Positions 11,079 to 29,058 of a stretch of 64,000 nt of DNA are shown here, in pieces. A model generated the notes under the pieces. That model saw nothing but the letters and a program-made list of their open reading frames with translations, did not search any database and was not told where the DNA came from. Position 1 is the stretch's first letter, and every line of letters begins with the position of its first letter. Both the position numbers and the translations under genes were made by a program. Source of the stretch: Ceratodon purpureus (lineage: Eukaryota > Streptophyta > Bryopsida > Pseudoditrichales > Ditrichaceae); NCBI GenBank assembly GCA_014871385.1, contig CM026431.1, forward strand, positions 62,001 through 126,000. The letters run 5' to 3'.

Positions 11079-14000
11079 CTATTCATCCTCGAAGTAACCA
11101 TTCATGCTGGCTACTTCCATCACATTTCCCGAAGGCCCGTTACAAGCTCTCATAAAAAAGAAGACACTCGGTTGAACTGCTTTTGACAGTCTTAAAATAA
11201 ATATAAAGAAAGCTACACATTGCTTGGCTGAGAAGGATACCATCTGTATGTTGTGAGCATCTTCTTCGGAAACAGAGGCGAGCTTTTGACTCCAAATCTG
11301 CAAGCCCATGAGACCATTTGCTATATTGTCCATGTCCAGATTTTCTTCTAAGCGCGCCTTCTCAGATGTGTAGTGTTTCCTCACACTATCGAACCAGTAC
11401 AGCGAATCAAACTGCTTGTCTTGCCCCAATACCTGGTGTTACATAAACGAAGAAAATCAACAGCCATGTATACTCCAAACCAGATTAGACATAATGACGT
11501 GTTTTAAGGAGACTAAATAAAGATCACTACAATTCGATAAAGTTATGGAACATGTGTAAAATAAAGAAGCACTAAAAAGACTGATGAGAACCAAACGAAG
11601 AATGCGTCCAACTTACGTTCCGTAAATTTCAGATGATGAACAGTAGTTTCTCCTCAGGTAACTGTTGGCACAGGGCAAATGGAAATTCATTCAAACTCAG
11701 ATAGCTTGATGGAGTCCACTATAGACTATCAACTTACCTTAAGTAGGTATGCAAGTCCCATAACAAAACCATCGTCTGTAAAGAGAGCGTCTGCTGAACT
11801 ACGCGTCCGTTTGGAGAATTTCGATTTAGCTCGAACCATTGATTCCACAGCATTGATGACCAAAGCCGGGACAATGAACACAAACTCCTTCAAGTGAATA
11901 TTGTCATCACTTTGCAGACCCTGCTCCAAACCCAGAAGTTAATAAATAACTCGCTATCGTTATACTCAAAAGGAAACCATTAAAGTCTGTTCGATGTTTG
12001 CAACAAATTGCTACTATCTCCTCCAGAGATGCACTTTGAAACCTACCTGAGAGAAAACATTTACAAGTATGTTGAAGTAACCAGTCTCATCGACCAACAT
12101 GTTTTGGCTCTCCAAGGCTGCATCAAGGAGTTTCCCGGCCCGCACTGCCTCTGAAGCCATGCCAAGGTTCTTCGAAGCCAGCTCAAAGCTAGTCTTCTTA
12201 CCCTCCTGAACATGTCTGCACACACAATTTAAATAAAGTAATCCTTGAGTTCCTCTAAGCACTCTTAAATTGCAAGACTATTAACCACCTGAGTATCAAA
12301 CTTTTGTGAACCCTAAAACTAGAGAACTATGAGGTGCTCAATTCTATAAGCTTCGTGACTAAATAGTGAAGAAGAAATTCTGGCGCACGTACCCAGAAGC
12401 CAAACTGCTGTAACTAAGTCCTCCAAGGCGCACCATGCGAACAAACCCGAGTGCATTACCAATCTCAGCAATCAACATCCGGAACTGGTCCATGTAACTG
12501 TGGCCACTTTCATTGCTCCCCAACTTCTTTATCTCATAGTTGAGCTTCTGCGCTCTTACAACTGGATACTCTCTCCTCTCATTTCCTTTGGTTTCCTAAC
12601 ATATTATTGACAGAAAAGGCGCCATGTCACGGTTTTATAAAAATAATAAAACAATAAGAATAACGACATCGTTCAAGAAATAAGCAAGGACGGTTCAAAG
12701 TAGGAGAGGATTTTAGCACCTTGCTGAAGCGGTATTCCTTGACAAGCCTAGACTTGATGTGATCATCATAGAGGAACTGGGAAAATGCTACAAATTTCTG
12801 AGCTAGGAACTGATAGGTGAAGTTAACAGTTGTGCTAATAATGCCAGTGCCATGAGTACGAATAGAATTAGCCACATGCTTTACATTGATTGTATTGATG
12901 TGTTTTCTGTAGGCAGCACTTGTTAACCTCTCTATGAACACCTGAAATCACCAATCAAGGAGACAAGTTAAACTCACACTGTAAAACACCCCTGAAGTGC
13001 GCGTCATATGTGATGAACCAATAAACATCTTCGTGTTCATTAATTAGTGGGTCTAGATGCCAGTAGTAAGTTCGAATAATGGTAGCTTATAGAATATGCC
13101 ATCTCATTCTAATTTTAGCTAACCCCACCAGGAATTTACGATAGTCTATTACACAGATTGAGCCCACCAGAGTTATCTGATGATACCCAACAAAAATCGG
13201 ATATGCACCTATTTAGGTCAAATTTACAACTTCTATTAAATTGGGCTTGCATTGAAAAATTATAGGCAGTAGGTCCAGATTCAAAACTTTGCCTCCACAA
13301 CCTAACAGCACCAATAACTAGAAACTTATGGAGGACAAAACGACCATGATATTCCAGTACAGACAGTATACTGAAAAAAGAGAACTAACCTGTGTATTTA
13401 GGTTGTATGTGTAGGATGCCACAAAATTGTGGATATTCCGCATAATGTCCAACACATCCACGCCTTGCTCCAGTGTCTGACATGGCAAATGCATATCATC
13501 TAGTTCCAAACCGTATTTCTGCTCAGCCAGTTGTCGCATCTCGCCATAGGTCTGGATCAAAAGAATTAAACATCACATTTCAAGAGTGCAAAATTTTCGT
13601 CAAAACCAAGAAATAAACAAATTGAACCACTAATTTTTCGCACCATAAGCACAACCCACCTTCCAATTATGAAGGGCCACAGCAGCATGGTTATAAAAAG
13701 CAGAATTCAGGTACATTTCGACACGAGTCTTGATATGTATATACTTGGTCTCCAGTCGCAAAGGTCTCACTTGCAAGAACCATGACAAATCTCGCACTCC
13801 TGTCTGCAAAGAGACGTCCTCAGTAACTAACACTAAAACTTCAGAGGTACTTGGTGAAGCTAGCAAAACATACTATCCTCTCCACCGTGAGTTGCACCAT
13901 CATAGGAAAGTATGCCGCACCAGCTGACTTAAAGAAGCATATTAAATGCGAAATGAATAACATGCATGACAATGAGCGAATAGCGTACCTTTGTTGGATT

Positions 14001-17000
14001 GACATTAACAGTGCCTTTCAGATGTGCAGAGTGAACGTGTAGGCGTAGATCAGTCTCAATATCACGACAAAGTGGCATCACAACTTCCTGCCAACCAAGA
14101 CAAATTAGGTTGACCCACGCAGTGTGGAAAGCGATAAAGGTTTATAATACATCAAAAGTGATAAATCATCTTCTATGAAGCGATTCTATAACCTAGGACC
14201 AGGAGCTTACATTTACTATACCATCTTCGAGTTCTTTCTCGTAGGATTCAACTACAGCTTCTTCAGCATGTCCGAGTTTCAGAAGCTTGATGCCATCTTT
14301 GAATGCACTGACCACGTGCTGAAGACTCCGAGCCTCACGAGTCTGAGTATAAACCAAGGCGAAGCATGTAGACATCATCTCTCGAGACCAGTACAAAAAA
14401 CCACAATCTGTTGACGATTCCACGAGTTTATGAATGTTCGCCGCCATGTCCATCAACAAGCACACTTCTAAAATGTCCGCAACTGTTTCCTCAGGGAGTT
14501 TCTTCTGCATTAAGAAAGATGCGATCTTAGCGTCGCGAAAGATTAACAGAAGATCATGATACGAAGCTTACGCACAGATCGTTTTGATAGTAAATAAACG
14601 ATTTGGCTTCAAAATAGTGCACAGCAATAAATGTTGCACTTGTTTAACAATCTAAGTAGGACGTTATAAGGAGCGCCAATAATTCCACACCATCTCCACT
14701 ATTGCTTACAAGACCGAACAGTGTGTCAAGACATATATGCAAGACTGTGCGTCGTTGCAAACTTGAACATCCTTGCAGCATCTCCACTGCCAAGTCCACC
14801 TACATCCCACCTCACCATATCCATGAGAACTATGATGTGTCAGGGTGATAAAATGGTCAGAAGATGACAAAAGAACAGTCCAGACTCTTAACCCTCCTCA
14901 TGAACGTAGTTGGGTCCAAATTCCAGTTACCGCAAGTGAGCGCCCACATTTCAGTCACCACAAACAAGTGTCCACTTTTGAGTAAAAGACACCTACCGCT
15001 ACCAGGGCATCTTGAATCTTAGTGTCCACGTCCTTCCCACCTTTCACATTACCAACATACAAACAACACATGAGAAAGTTCCAGAAAAGGTGAAAGGCAG
15101 CCTGAACGAAAACACAGTAGTAAAAATGACCATCTAGCCGTTATGTGTATGTCCAAATCAATGTCTTTCACTACGAAGATGTGTTCACTTTGTCCCATAA
15201 GCAACGAAAGAAAGTCCATATTTCAAGGACGTAAAAAATGGCATACAAAGAAGGATAGATGATACCATCCTCTTCTCATATAACCAAATTTCTACATTAT
15301 CAGTGGATATTGTGATAAGTAAAGATTACTCAAGTTAACTTGAATGAACAGTTGGGAACAATTCTATTAAAAACGCAACATCCATCACACATTTAGTGCG
15401 TCACCATGATAAGCTAATTTGACGTTTGAGACAGTTACATCAACAAGTTAAAGTGTTAAGAAGAAGAGAAGAAGCATTACGAGTGAAGGAGAGAGCAAAA
15501 AGATGTAAACCGCTGGATTTAGAACCTGCTGTAATTTCAGCCTCCAGCTGCGCCTGCATGCCGATCAAACGAAGTTATTTCAGATTTTAAAAGCAAATCA
15601 CTCAGCAAGGGCTACTCGAAATTACTCGCATGAATACAGCTTCAATAATCTCTTGATGCAGCAAGGCACCTACTATACATTAAATGAAAAAATTAAGATT
15701 CGCAAAGAAAGGAAGTGTGCTCACCTTGAGTGACAAGAGATGCTTTTGAATTTGAGTTTGTGCTAGGTCTAAGATGTTGCTCATTGCTTGTACAGTTTCA
15801 CTATTTCGTCTGTGATACACTGCCCTTACTACCTGTACGGGAAGCAAAAGCCCATTTGTAAGGTACAGATACAGTATGGTCTTCATCATGACTGACCGTT
15901 TGCATAAACTACTACTGACATCAATCGATAAAATACAGAAGCTTGTTAAACTCGATCAGGAGCCGCCTACATCATGGATAAAAAAGCATATTTAATTGAA
16001 TGGACTGGTGATACATCTTGTAAAAAAATTTCATCTAGTTAGCAGTTTGGGCGACTGAACTGCTTTAGACAAACCAACAACTAACAAATGATTGAATTCA
16101 GACAGACAGGATATTTTTAGACTGCTACTCTTTTAAAAAAAAGGTATATAATTCCCGCACTGCTTTACACTCCGTAAGTTCGAAAAATCTGAACAAAACT
16201 GAGATACAAGCTGATAAAGAAACAAACCTGGAGCAGTTCTGCTGCATGTCGTAAGTTGCGTACTTGGTCTTTACTCAGCGGCTCCTATAATTTAAAAATC
16301 CAATGGATTTCAGTAATACAACTGGGACTTCAGTTACACAACATGATATTAAGGGGTGGCCCAAACTCTTCAAATTCAAATTTCAACCAAAAGGATTGCT
16401 TGATTCTTTCAGATTGGGCCCAAGGGCAATATGTGACCAGCACTTCAATTTATCCTATGTGGCATGTGGCATCCTACGTGGCACTGTTTTGGCGCCAAAA
16501 TGTTTGGACCTTAGTAATGCAATTGGGACAGGGTTTCTGTGGCCCGAACTCCCAACTTGGGCCCAGACTGGAGGCTAGAAAAACGTTCAAACCAGCCCAC
16601 CCTCCGGCCAGCCCCAGATTATGTGTAAAGAGCGATATGTTTTCACCCAACCATTCAAGGAACAACAAAGACTCAAAAACTTGGTTTGAGTCTGAATGAT
16701 TACTTACGTCCAAAGATACATGACAATCAATAGTGGCGCGAATGATGTGCTGAAGATTGCTAGCTAGAAACACGCCCTGTTATAAAATAACCAAGCTACC
16801 ACGATTAAAAACACCTGAAATCCAACAAACCTTCCACATCTAGAGACAATAAACTCAGCAGTATTGGGAGTTCAATGACACAAAACCATTAAAATAACAG
16901 ACGAGCAATTGGATTCTGTATGTATTGTCTGTTCAAGTAGTCAAAACACAAGTTGCTGGTTCCATTCATCCTCTTAAAGTTAACCCCCAACTGTAGGGTT

Positions 17001-17188
17001 CTCTCGACCAAAGAGATTAAACACATGTCTGCATCCTTTCCTTACGATTCCACAGTTTGTTTTCATGCGCTACTCGTTATAATGTAAGAGACGACCAGAC
17101 TACGCATGAGCCTAACTAGAACATGCTCTTGCTGCTTGAAAGATGTTACTAAAAATATAGCTTTCCTACAGAGTTTTTATCAATATTG

Positions 17189-17236
<48 letters not shown>

Positions 17237-20200
17237 TTGTACAAAATGATCGTCAAAAGAAATCATACAAACATATCAATTCAGGAGAACAGGACGCCTT
17301 TGTAACGTTGGAGTACCTGCGCAAGCTGCTTCAACCTCATCCTCAACAGGGCGTGAATTGCTAATCGTTGTACCTGCATGTCACATGTAGAATGAGAGAA
17401 TAGATAAATAGTACACTTATGATATGCCATGGTTATAGCACATGTACATTATTCACTCAATCACACCAATTTTATAAATTCCATTTTCACAATAGCAGAA
17501 GACAACGATAAATGTAGCATGGCCATGTGCAGAAAACAATAATCCTCCTGTTGTTCATGACAGTAATATCATAAAACAAATAAAAATGATACCCTCGATC
17601 TTGCGTCTCGCACAAAGAGTAGAAGAACTGCCAGCGAATAAAGATCTAGACAAGGTAATACTTCCTCAGAATAATCGACCATTGAAGGCTTACAGTAGGC
17701 GATACCGTCGAGTCAAATGAGACGAGCCAATTCACCAGTGTGCTCCGAATGTTCTGTACGCTCCTGAAAGAAAAAATAGTAATATTACTCCATAGGACAA
17801 TTCCGAAAGAAAACACGGATGCAAATACACATCGCTTCCAAACCAATCTGTTTAAATATCTCCAGTGGACAAAATGAGCATCTAACACTCTTCAGATTCA
17901 TATCATAACTTGAATGTTTAACTATGCTGTAAGTCGAGATTCTGGAACTTCACGCATTGCTCATCTAGGGATTCACATAATTAGGACCTGCTGAGTGCTT
18001 CGTCCAGGCTTAATAAATAGGCGCGATTGACTGCCCCAGCATCTTTCCGAGCCTCTCTCAAGAATGGGGCAGCAAGAGACCAGGGCGGTAGTTGGGCCTT
18101 TAAAAACTCCAAGCAGGTGAGTTGCGTATTACAATACACATGAATAACAGGTGCGCTCTTCAGAATGTCCATGACGAGCTTTGACATCTTCTTTTCTGGT
18201 GCAGAATCGACTACACGTCCATGCCAAACGTAATATGTTCGAGTTACATTTCTCAGCAAAACATGGATTTTAAACCAAATAAGCTCAAACGAGCAGCTGA
18301 AAGAACAGGGCCGCCTTATGGCAAGAAGAATCATACCAGCATATGATATAGCGACAATGATTTCATTTTAAAGCCTAAATCAAGACCTACATACACTCTG
18401 AGCCGCATGGTTCTCGACAAATGAGGAAAGGTACCCAAACGAGTACTGAACACTTCATGTCATCCTGGACATGTCTGTGAGTAGATGATTCCACTCCTCA
18501 CGGCTAAAAGGCTCGACTTCCTGCCCACACACTCTTGCAATTTTAGACCAAGTGTAGATTCATACCAGTCATCCATGAATGACATATGAAACTTGCGAGT
18601 AAACCTGCTATCTGCTCCCGATCGTGAGGCCGCTCCCTCATTGTATCTGAACACATAAACAGCAAAAGAAAGCACTGACTACGATGCCTCCGAACGAAGC
18701 ATTTGGGGAGTAGGTTCTGATCATGCAAGGGCACCTGCCAGAATTGACTTGAAGCTAGCCTGTAAATCATGAACAACAATCATTCATCACCTACCGCATT
18801 TAGAATGAGGAGGGACAAACCTCTGCCTCAACTGAATAGGGAAGATACGAAAACGACAGACTCTGAGAAAGATTAGTCCTCTCACCAAGTCGAGAGATGC
18901 TTTGGCTTAGGCTGTTACGTATTAAGGTTGCAAATTCATCTAAAAATATTTTATTATTTTTCAGATTTACCATCTCCAAATTTCCATGAAAATCTTCCTG
19001 CAAACATCTCTGCATCAACAAAAGTCTTCATTCAGTAAGTACACTTCCATCCTAAACTATCGTACTGTGCTCATAGAAATTCACGAGATCCCCTGCAGTG
19101 TTTTGCTTGAAGCCTGCGGAGAAAGGAGGAAATTACTTGGAAGAGGCCAGCAGTCAAAACGTTGTCCATGTCATTGACAGCTCGGTCTAAATCTTCTACA
19201 TCACCGGGCACCATGTCGAATCGAGATGGCTCACCTCGCACCGAATGCAGCATTCTGCCATACCATCGATTAAATGCAAGGATGTAAAAAATCCAACCGT
19301 TCCAAGCTTAGAGCCCCCTTTGGTACTCCAAACCAAACATGCTTCTGTTCCGCAGTCTGAGATGTCATCACAATAAACTCTGAACAACAAACCAAGCTCA
19401 TTCGCTAAAACAGAAAAGGGTAATCCACAAACCTTAAATACACAGTTTAAAGCAAATCATAATTCGGCGCTGTTGCATGATACGTAAAACTGTAATGTGA
19501 TCAATAAGTCTAGATAAGAATTCACTAAGATAGATGCACAGACCTTGTAAAGAGGGACATTGCGTGGCCAATAAGGAGGTTCTGTGAGATGATCTCATCT
19601 ACTGTTGCCATCACCGTAAGCCCATCTACCAGAGAAGAGAAAACGGTTTGGAGATGGCATGACAGGAAGAAAGGGCGAGGAGCGTCACTTCTGTAGATGG
19701 ACCCCAATTGTTTCACCAAGTTGCTGATCAAGCTCCGCAATCCAGCAATGAACTCAACGAGATCGTTAAAGAAGGAAAGCGATCTCGCAAAAGATTTCTG
19801 TAGCTCTCCCTCTGCTGGCACGTCCTCGCCACTCGGTCGTAATCCAAACAGAAGCAATCGGGGATAGAATTTTGTTCGAGCTAGCTCCCGGAATCTGTCC
19901 ATTTCTATACAATCAAACGCCAAGACGGTAACGATTTTGTTAAAAATGGATTGATCCAGAATCGTGACAAGGTTGAGAACATTGGCCTCGTCGGAGATGT
20001 GCGTAAGCAATTGCACAGGGTCCCGATGCACATCGACAGCCTCGCGAGAGGCCAAGCCGGCACAGGCAGAGTGTGCAGCGGATTCCAGGACAGCAGATGC
20101 CTCACCGCGCCACTCATCGACAAAGCGACGAAGCCTTTCATGCTGCTCCTCCGCCACCAAACCACCACCTCCTGCTGGTACAACCAAAAAAAAAATCAAA

Positions 20201-20484
20201 AATCAAAAATTAAAAATTAGTAAAGAAGGAATGAGGAGTGGGGAGAGAAGATGGTCGAAAACCCTAAACCCTAAAACTGAAGAGAGAGTGAGAGATGAGC
20301 AGAAGGCGCAAAGGTGATAAGTGATGGGAAGGAATGAAGGGCAGTGTGACAAGAGAGGTAGACCGACAGACAGACAGACAGACAGACAGAGGAAGGGAGT
20401 AGAGGGGAGGAGAGGGGAGGGAGGGGACGGCGAAAGAGGGCGAGGGATGAGAAACATACCAGAGCCGGAAGGGGAGGTGGCCAT
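11079..20484 (-). CDS. WASHC4: WASH complex subunit 4 (SWIP/KIAA1033 family)
   Basis: Scaffold subunit of the endosomal WASH complex, which activates Arp2/3 to build actin on endosomes during retromer sorting. Minus-strand exons recognised: 20484-20460 (ATG), 20174-19544, then near 19253-19137, 19014-18830, 18130-17990, 17380-17317, 16790-16709, 16285-16229, 15833-15724, 14760, 14510-14220, 14089-13988, 13803-13660, 13552-13390, 12941-12720, 12596-12393, 12216-12048, 11921-11738 and 11432-11079. Family-diagnostic stretches are [40 protein letters not shown] with FTYQFL next, [53 protein letters not shown] and [14 protein letters not shown]. They occur in the order of the animal protein. The inferred length of about 1150-1200 residues agrees with the family. 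The short first exon MATSPSGS and exon-2 acceptor (NAGNAG at 20174/20171) fit splice rules. Exons between 18.8 and 18.4 kb are uncertain. No frameshift or internal stop was noticed in the exons I could read. Confidence 0.88.
17189..17234 (+). repeat. 46-bp poly(A) tract inside a WASHC4 intron
   Basis: An uninterrupted run of about 46 adenines lies on the plus strand (poly-T in the transcript) between two WASHC4 exons. It may be the tail of an old retroposed sequence on the plus strand or a slippage-expanded polypyrimidine stretch. The exact length is likely to be unreliable in the assembly. Confidence 0.8.
20258..20276. promoter_or_regulatory. Tandem telo-box (AAACCCTAA) in WASHC4 intron 1
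   Basis: AAAACCCTAAACCCTAAAA contains two overlapping plant telo-box motifs. In plants this element is common just downstream of transcription starts and is bound by Myb/Telobox-type proteins. It lies in the first intron (20175-20459) of the minus-strand gene, close to the 5' end. Function here is inferred from position only. Confidence 0.4.
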
Positions 20485-22010
20485 GCGAACAATTGGAAGT
20501 AATGGACAGGTGATGCGTGAGCAAGTGAGTGATGAAGTGAGGGAGTGAAGGCAAGGCAAGGCAAGGCAAGGGAATTCGCCGTAGGGCAGTTGGCGTGGCC
20601 GGAGAAGGTGAGCGACGACGCTGGTGGATGGAATCGCAAGTCAGGAACGTGATGGCAGAGCAGCGTAGCATACCAACAGCACGTCCATGAGGACGTCAAG
20701 ATATGAGATCCATCATCATTCAGGTGGGAGTGATCGAGAATTGACGACAGTGCAGTAATTTAGTGTTCACTAAGTGAGTGTTGTTGGAAGCGTAGTGTCC
20801 ATTGACAGAAGCGCAATTGTACAGTTGGGGCCCCTTGCCTCGCCTACAGTAGCAGCGAAGAGCCGGAATGAGTGTGAGCCGTGAAGCTGGGTGATTTCAC
20901 GAGCTTGTCAGTTGGGGAGTCCGCATTGTCTGCTTCCTGGCTCTGCATTGCTTCGCTTTGCGTTGCTTGTATGCATGGGTGTGGGTGTAGGTGTGGCTGT
21001 GGCTGTGGCTGTGGCTGTGGCTGATGCTGGTGGAGGTGGAGGTGCAGGTGCAGGTGGAGCTAAGTTAGGTGAGGGTTTTTGCAAACCTCCGAAGTCAGTA
21101 TGCTGTTGTGTGTGTGCTCGATACTGCCTTGCTTGATGGGTTCAATGCAGCGTCATGGAGGCAATCATGTGACCATGGCCACTCCCACTGGCACCAGGAC
21201 CAGGACCAGGACCAGGACCAGGACTAGGAGCCCGCCGGTACGATGAATTCCGGAAGGAGTGACATAAATACTGTAATAATGTAGAGTCAAAGGGACATGA
21301 CTGGTGCGAACTTGGAAGGGAACTGCAAAGGTAAGGTAAGGGTCCAGGCCCCAGGGATGACGGACGACGAGAGGAGTAGCACAGTGACATAAGCTAAGTT
21401 AAAATAACTTAAGTTAGTTACGACGGACGGACGGACGGACGGACGGACGGCAGTAGTTGAATGGTAGGAGCAGCAAGGTTGTGAATAAGTTAACATAAGT
21501 TAAGGTAGGCCTAGAGGGAGGAGTCACGGTGGCAGCACAGCACAGCACAGCACACTGCACAGCACAGCACGGGGGAGGGAGGGTGCGTGCCACGCACGAC
21601 AGACTGCGCTGGCAGCCCACACGGACACACAAACTCTACTCTACTGTACTCTACTCTACTATACTCTACTCTGTCGTGCTACAAACAGGGGAAGCCACGC
21701 CAAGGGACCTTCAAGTTGGAAAGGGACGGGTCTCACGGGACGGGGCGGACCTAGTCTATACTCAGGACTCAGGTATGAGCCCCGGGCAGGGATAGGATAG
21801 GGCCGGGTATGGAGTGAGTCGGGTATAGACTGAAGTTAGTCCACGGACTGATGCTCATATCCGGACTCACGCACTGCAACGAGGCGGCAAGCATCGAAGC
21901 AAGGAAGGCAGGAAGGCAGGAAGGCAGGAAGGCAGGCAGGCAGGCAGCGAATGGTAAGTTGATAACTTACTACGTCGTTGCTGAGCCTGAGCCTGAGCCT
22001 GAGCTGAGCT
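20340..22010. repeat. Cluster of at least ten different short tandem repeats
   Basis: Successive, unrelated microsatellites follow one another: GACA near 20366-20390, GGCAA near 20550-20568, TGTGGC near 20990-21020, GGTGCA/GGTGGA near 21030-21055, CAGGAC near 21196-21222, GACG near 21421-21449, CAGCA near 21534-21570, CTCTA near 21637-21672, AGGCAGGA near 21901-21945 and GAGCCT near 21987-22005. They fill most of the interval between the divergent WASHC4 and ArfGAP genes. Open frames here are repeat artefacts. Confidence 0.85.
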
Positions 22011-22244
22011 ACACCTTCAATGGTGAAGTGGGCTAAGTGTAAGTAAAGTGGCATTAGAAGGAAGTAGTAAGTTAGTGCAGCAAAGTAGTGTACAGTAAGT
22101 TACGTTGGAGTAGGAATGCCAGCCCAGCAGGTGAGCCTGACCCTGGGGGGGCGCGGGGGTTAGACAGACTGGTTCATCGCAGTGAGTGAGAGAGTAAAGT
22201 GTGAGCCAGCTGGGAGAGATCGAGGGAGTGAGTTTCGAGTAAAC

Positions 22245-23255
22245 TTAACCCTTTAGTGCCCAGGGAACCATAATGTGGTTGCGAAACTCAGTTGGAGATG
22301 TATATCTTGAAATCCAAAATGAATTTGCTCTCAATTATACCTGTTCAGATTTACGTTCTTCTGAGGGGCTCACAATGCAACAATCAGATCTCAATTTGGA
22401 GTAGTGTAGAGGGTCTAAATCGATAAGAATACATCACTGTAGCAATATACGGCAACAAAAAGAAAGGCGGACTTGAAGAAAATACGGAGATGAGAGTACA
22501 AAAGATAAGGGTCTTGGTGGGATGAACTTTGCTCATGAAGAAAGTTTTAGTCCATGAGTGGTTGTTTCCATTGACATTGTAAATGTAGATGGATGATTCT
22601 CTAGAAAAAGAAGTGATGTGTCATTGGAGTAAGGCTAAAGATGATTCCCATAACGATACACATCCTTGTCGATATGGTATTACAATAATATTGTACATGT
22701 AGTGTATTTAGAGGAAAATATAGTAGATTTGAGGTTTTTTATTTACTTTTTTTCTTTTATGCCTACATTCTAATTCTTCAACCGTTGTGGATTGCATTAC
22801 ATTTGAGTCATGTCAATGAGGCCTAGTGTACAAAAAACATGCTAAACCGTATACTATTCTCATGCCTAAACCTTAAAAATCCTCTAAATCTTTTACTAAT
22901 TTAGCACATATATATTTTTTATTTATCCTAAAGATGTTAACATGGGACATAGCTGAACCGCTCTTTTACTAAATTTAGAAATGTATTCCGAGATTTATGG
23001 GGTTCCAAACTTACACCCCCTAAAAAATTATACAAAATTGCAATCTAACTGTCCTCCATATACGGATTATATACTTCAAGTTCCCACGGTTGGATTAGGT
23101 CGATGTTTTGGCCATAGTATTCTACTTACCTTAGCTACAATACTATAAGGTTAGATACAGAGTAGTACAAACCTATTTTTGTTTTTGCCAAGAATAGCGC
23201 AGAAAGCCAGAAAAACAGAGTTGGTGGGAAAAAACCCTGGGCACTAAAGGGTTAA
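22245..23255. mobile_element. TTAA-flanked DNA transposon with perfect 17-bp terminal inverted repeats
   Basis: The element occupies 22249-23251 (1003 bp) between TTAA at 22245-22248 and TTAA at 23252-23255. The left end CCCTTTAGTGCCCAGGG is exactly inverted at the right end (CCCTGGGCACTAAAGGG). The interior is AT-rich, with no transposase frame. TTAA duplication plus CCC termini indicates a piggyBac- or Kolobok-type non-autonomous element. It sits about 470 bp upstream of the ArfGAP start, inside the divergent promoter interval. Confidence 0.8.
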
Positions 23256-23399
23256 GGTAACTTGGTACAGCAGCAGGAGGAGTGGGGGAGCATCAAGTTG
23301 GAAAGCCCATTATTTTGTCCATTGGCAGCCCAGCCCACCCAGCCCAGCCGTAGGTTCCCGTTCCCACGAGGGTGACCCACGGCCCTGACGCTGTCTCCG

Positions 23400-23720
23400 G
23401 ACTCTCTCTCTCTCTCTCTCTCACTCTCACCCAGCCAGGCAGGCAGGCTTCAGACACCCCCTGCTTGTCCCCTCCCCTCCTCCTCTCCCCTCCTCTCTCC
23501 TCTCTCTTCTCTCTCCCCCCTCTGTTTCCTCCCTCTCTGTGTGTGCTCTGGCTACAGCTGAGTGCTCTGCACCCTCGCTGGGCTGCCCCCCCCCCCCCCC
23601 CCCCCCCCCCCTCTCCCTCCAAGCCCCCTCTGTCCCAGGCCTCGCTCGCTTGCCTTCATCCTTCTGCCCCCTGCATCTCTCCACCGCTGCTGCCGCTCTG
23701 CTGCTGTCCTACCATAGCTC
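23400..23720 (+). promoter_or_regulatory. Pyrimidine-rich promoter/5' leader of the ArfGAP gene
   Basis: A CT-repeat (about 23401-23421) and a nearly pure pyrimidine stretch precede the start codon, including an uninterrupted run of 26 C at 23586-23611. CT-rich tracts (Y patches) are common around plant transcription starts and in leaders. The C26 run lies about 110 bp before the ATG and probably within the leader. Its exact length may be a sequencing artefact. Confidence 0.5.
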
Positions 23721-28346
<4,626 letters not shown>

Positions 28347-29058
28347 ATTTTTATTAGATTGAATGTCCGGTCTCCTTGTTCGTGTTGATATATTATCGCC
28401 TCGTGCTTGGCTTGTACGAGGCTGGTACATTGAAGAATGACTGAGGAAATGGTCCACCTAATTTGGTGATCGCATGGCGTGGATTGACACCTTCTGTTAG
28501 CAAATATTTTCCTTCACCGAGGTGTTAATTAGGAATTTAGGGTGCGTTTAAATTGCTTTAGAATCTCTGGACATGCCATTCTGGGTGGTCAATTATGACC
28601 CTCTATGCAGATCTCGTCTCAGGTGTCCCGTAGTCTTATGGCACCTAAAGCATTACAGCTTTGTTATTTTGCAGAGTTTTAGATCTTTCTCCAATTCAGT
28701 TTTCGTGTTAGACCTCGTAAGAAAGCTGGCAATAGGGAAAGAAGAGTTTGTCAGCATTCTCATTGATCCTGCAAACCTAGTGAAGATTCCATGTAAGGAC
28801 CCTCAATAGAGAAGAGGGAATTGAGGAGTTGATAGATGTACACGAGTGAAATGTGTTAGATCATGATTTGAGTGGCCCCGCCACCTCCAATCAGTATAAA
28901 TCATCCATTTAAAATGTTATATCTGTGAATGCTCCATGGCAGTGTTTGTGTTGTTGGCGAATTTTTGCCAAAATCTTCCCTCATTTTTGATATGGTTTCT
29001 TATACACTAGAGAAAATGAGCAAAAAGTGTATGAAATTGCCAAAATCTTCTGGAACAA
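28347..29058. other. 3' flank of the ArfGAP gene
   Basis: Contains the presumed 3' untranslated region and polyadenylation area, followed by AT-rich sequence. The plus-strand open stretch at 28573-28809 resembles no family I know and lies just beyond the gene; I do not call it. Confidence 0.5.

Noticed and set aside
20258-20276. Interstitial telomere array
   Set aside because: Only about two and a half AAACCCT units, the size of a regulatory telo-box, not a telomeric tract.
20203-20699. Several overlapping minus-strand frames upstream of the WASHC4 start
   Set aside because: Low-complexity Ser/Leu/Pro translations of pyrimidine-rich leader and microsatellites; the real first exon is the 25-bp segment 20484-20460.
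28573-28809. 78-codon frame downstream of the ArfGAP gene
   Set aside because: No domain, no repeat in the window, and it lies where a 3' untranslated region or spacer is expected.
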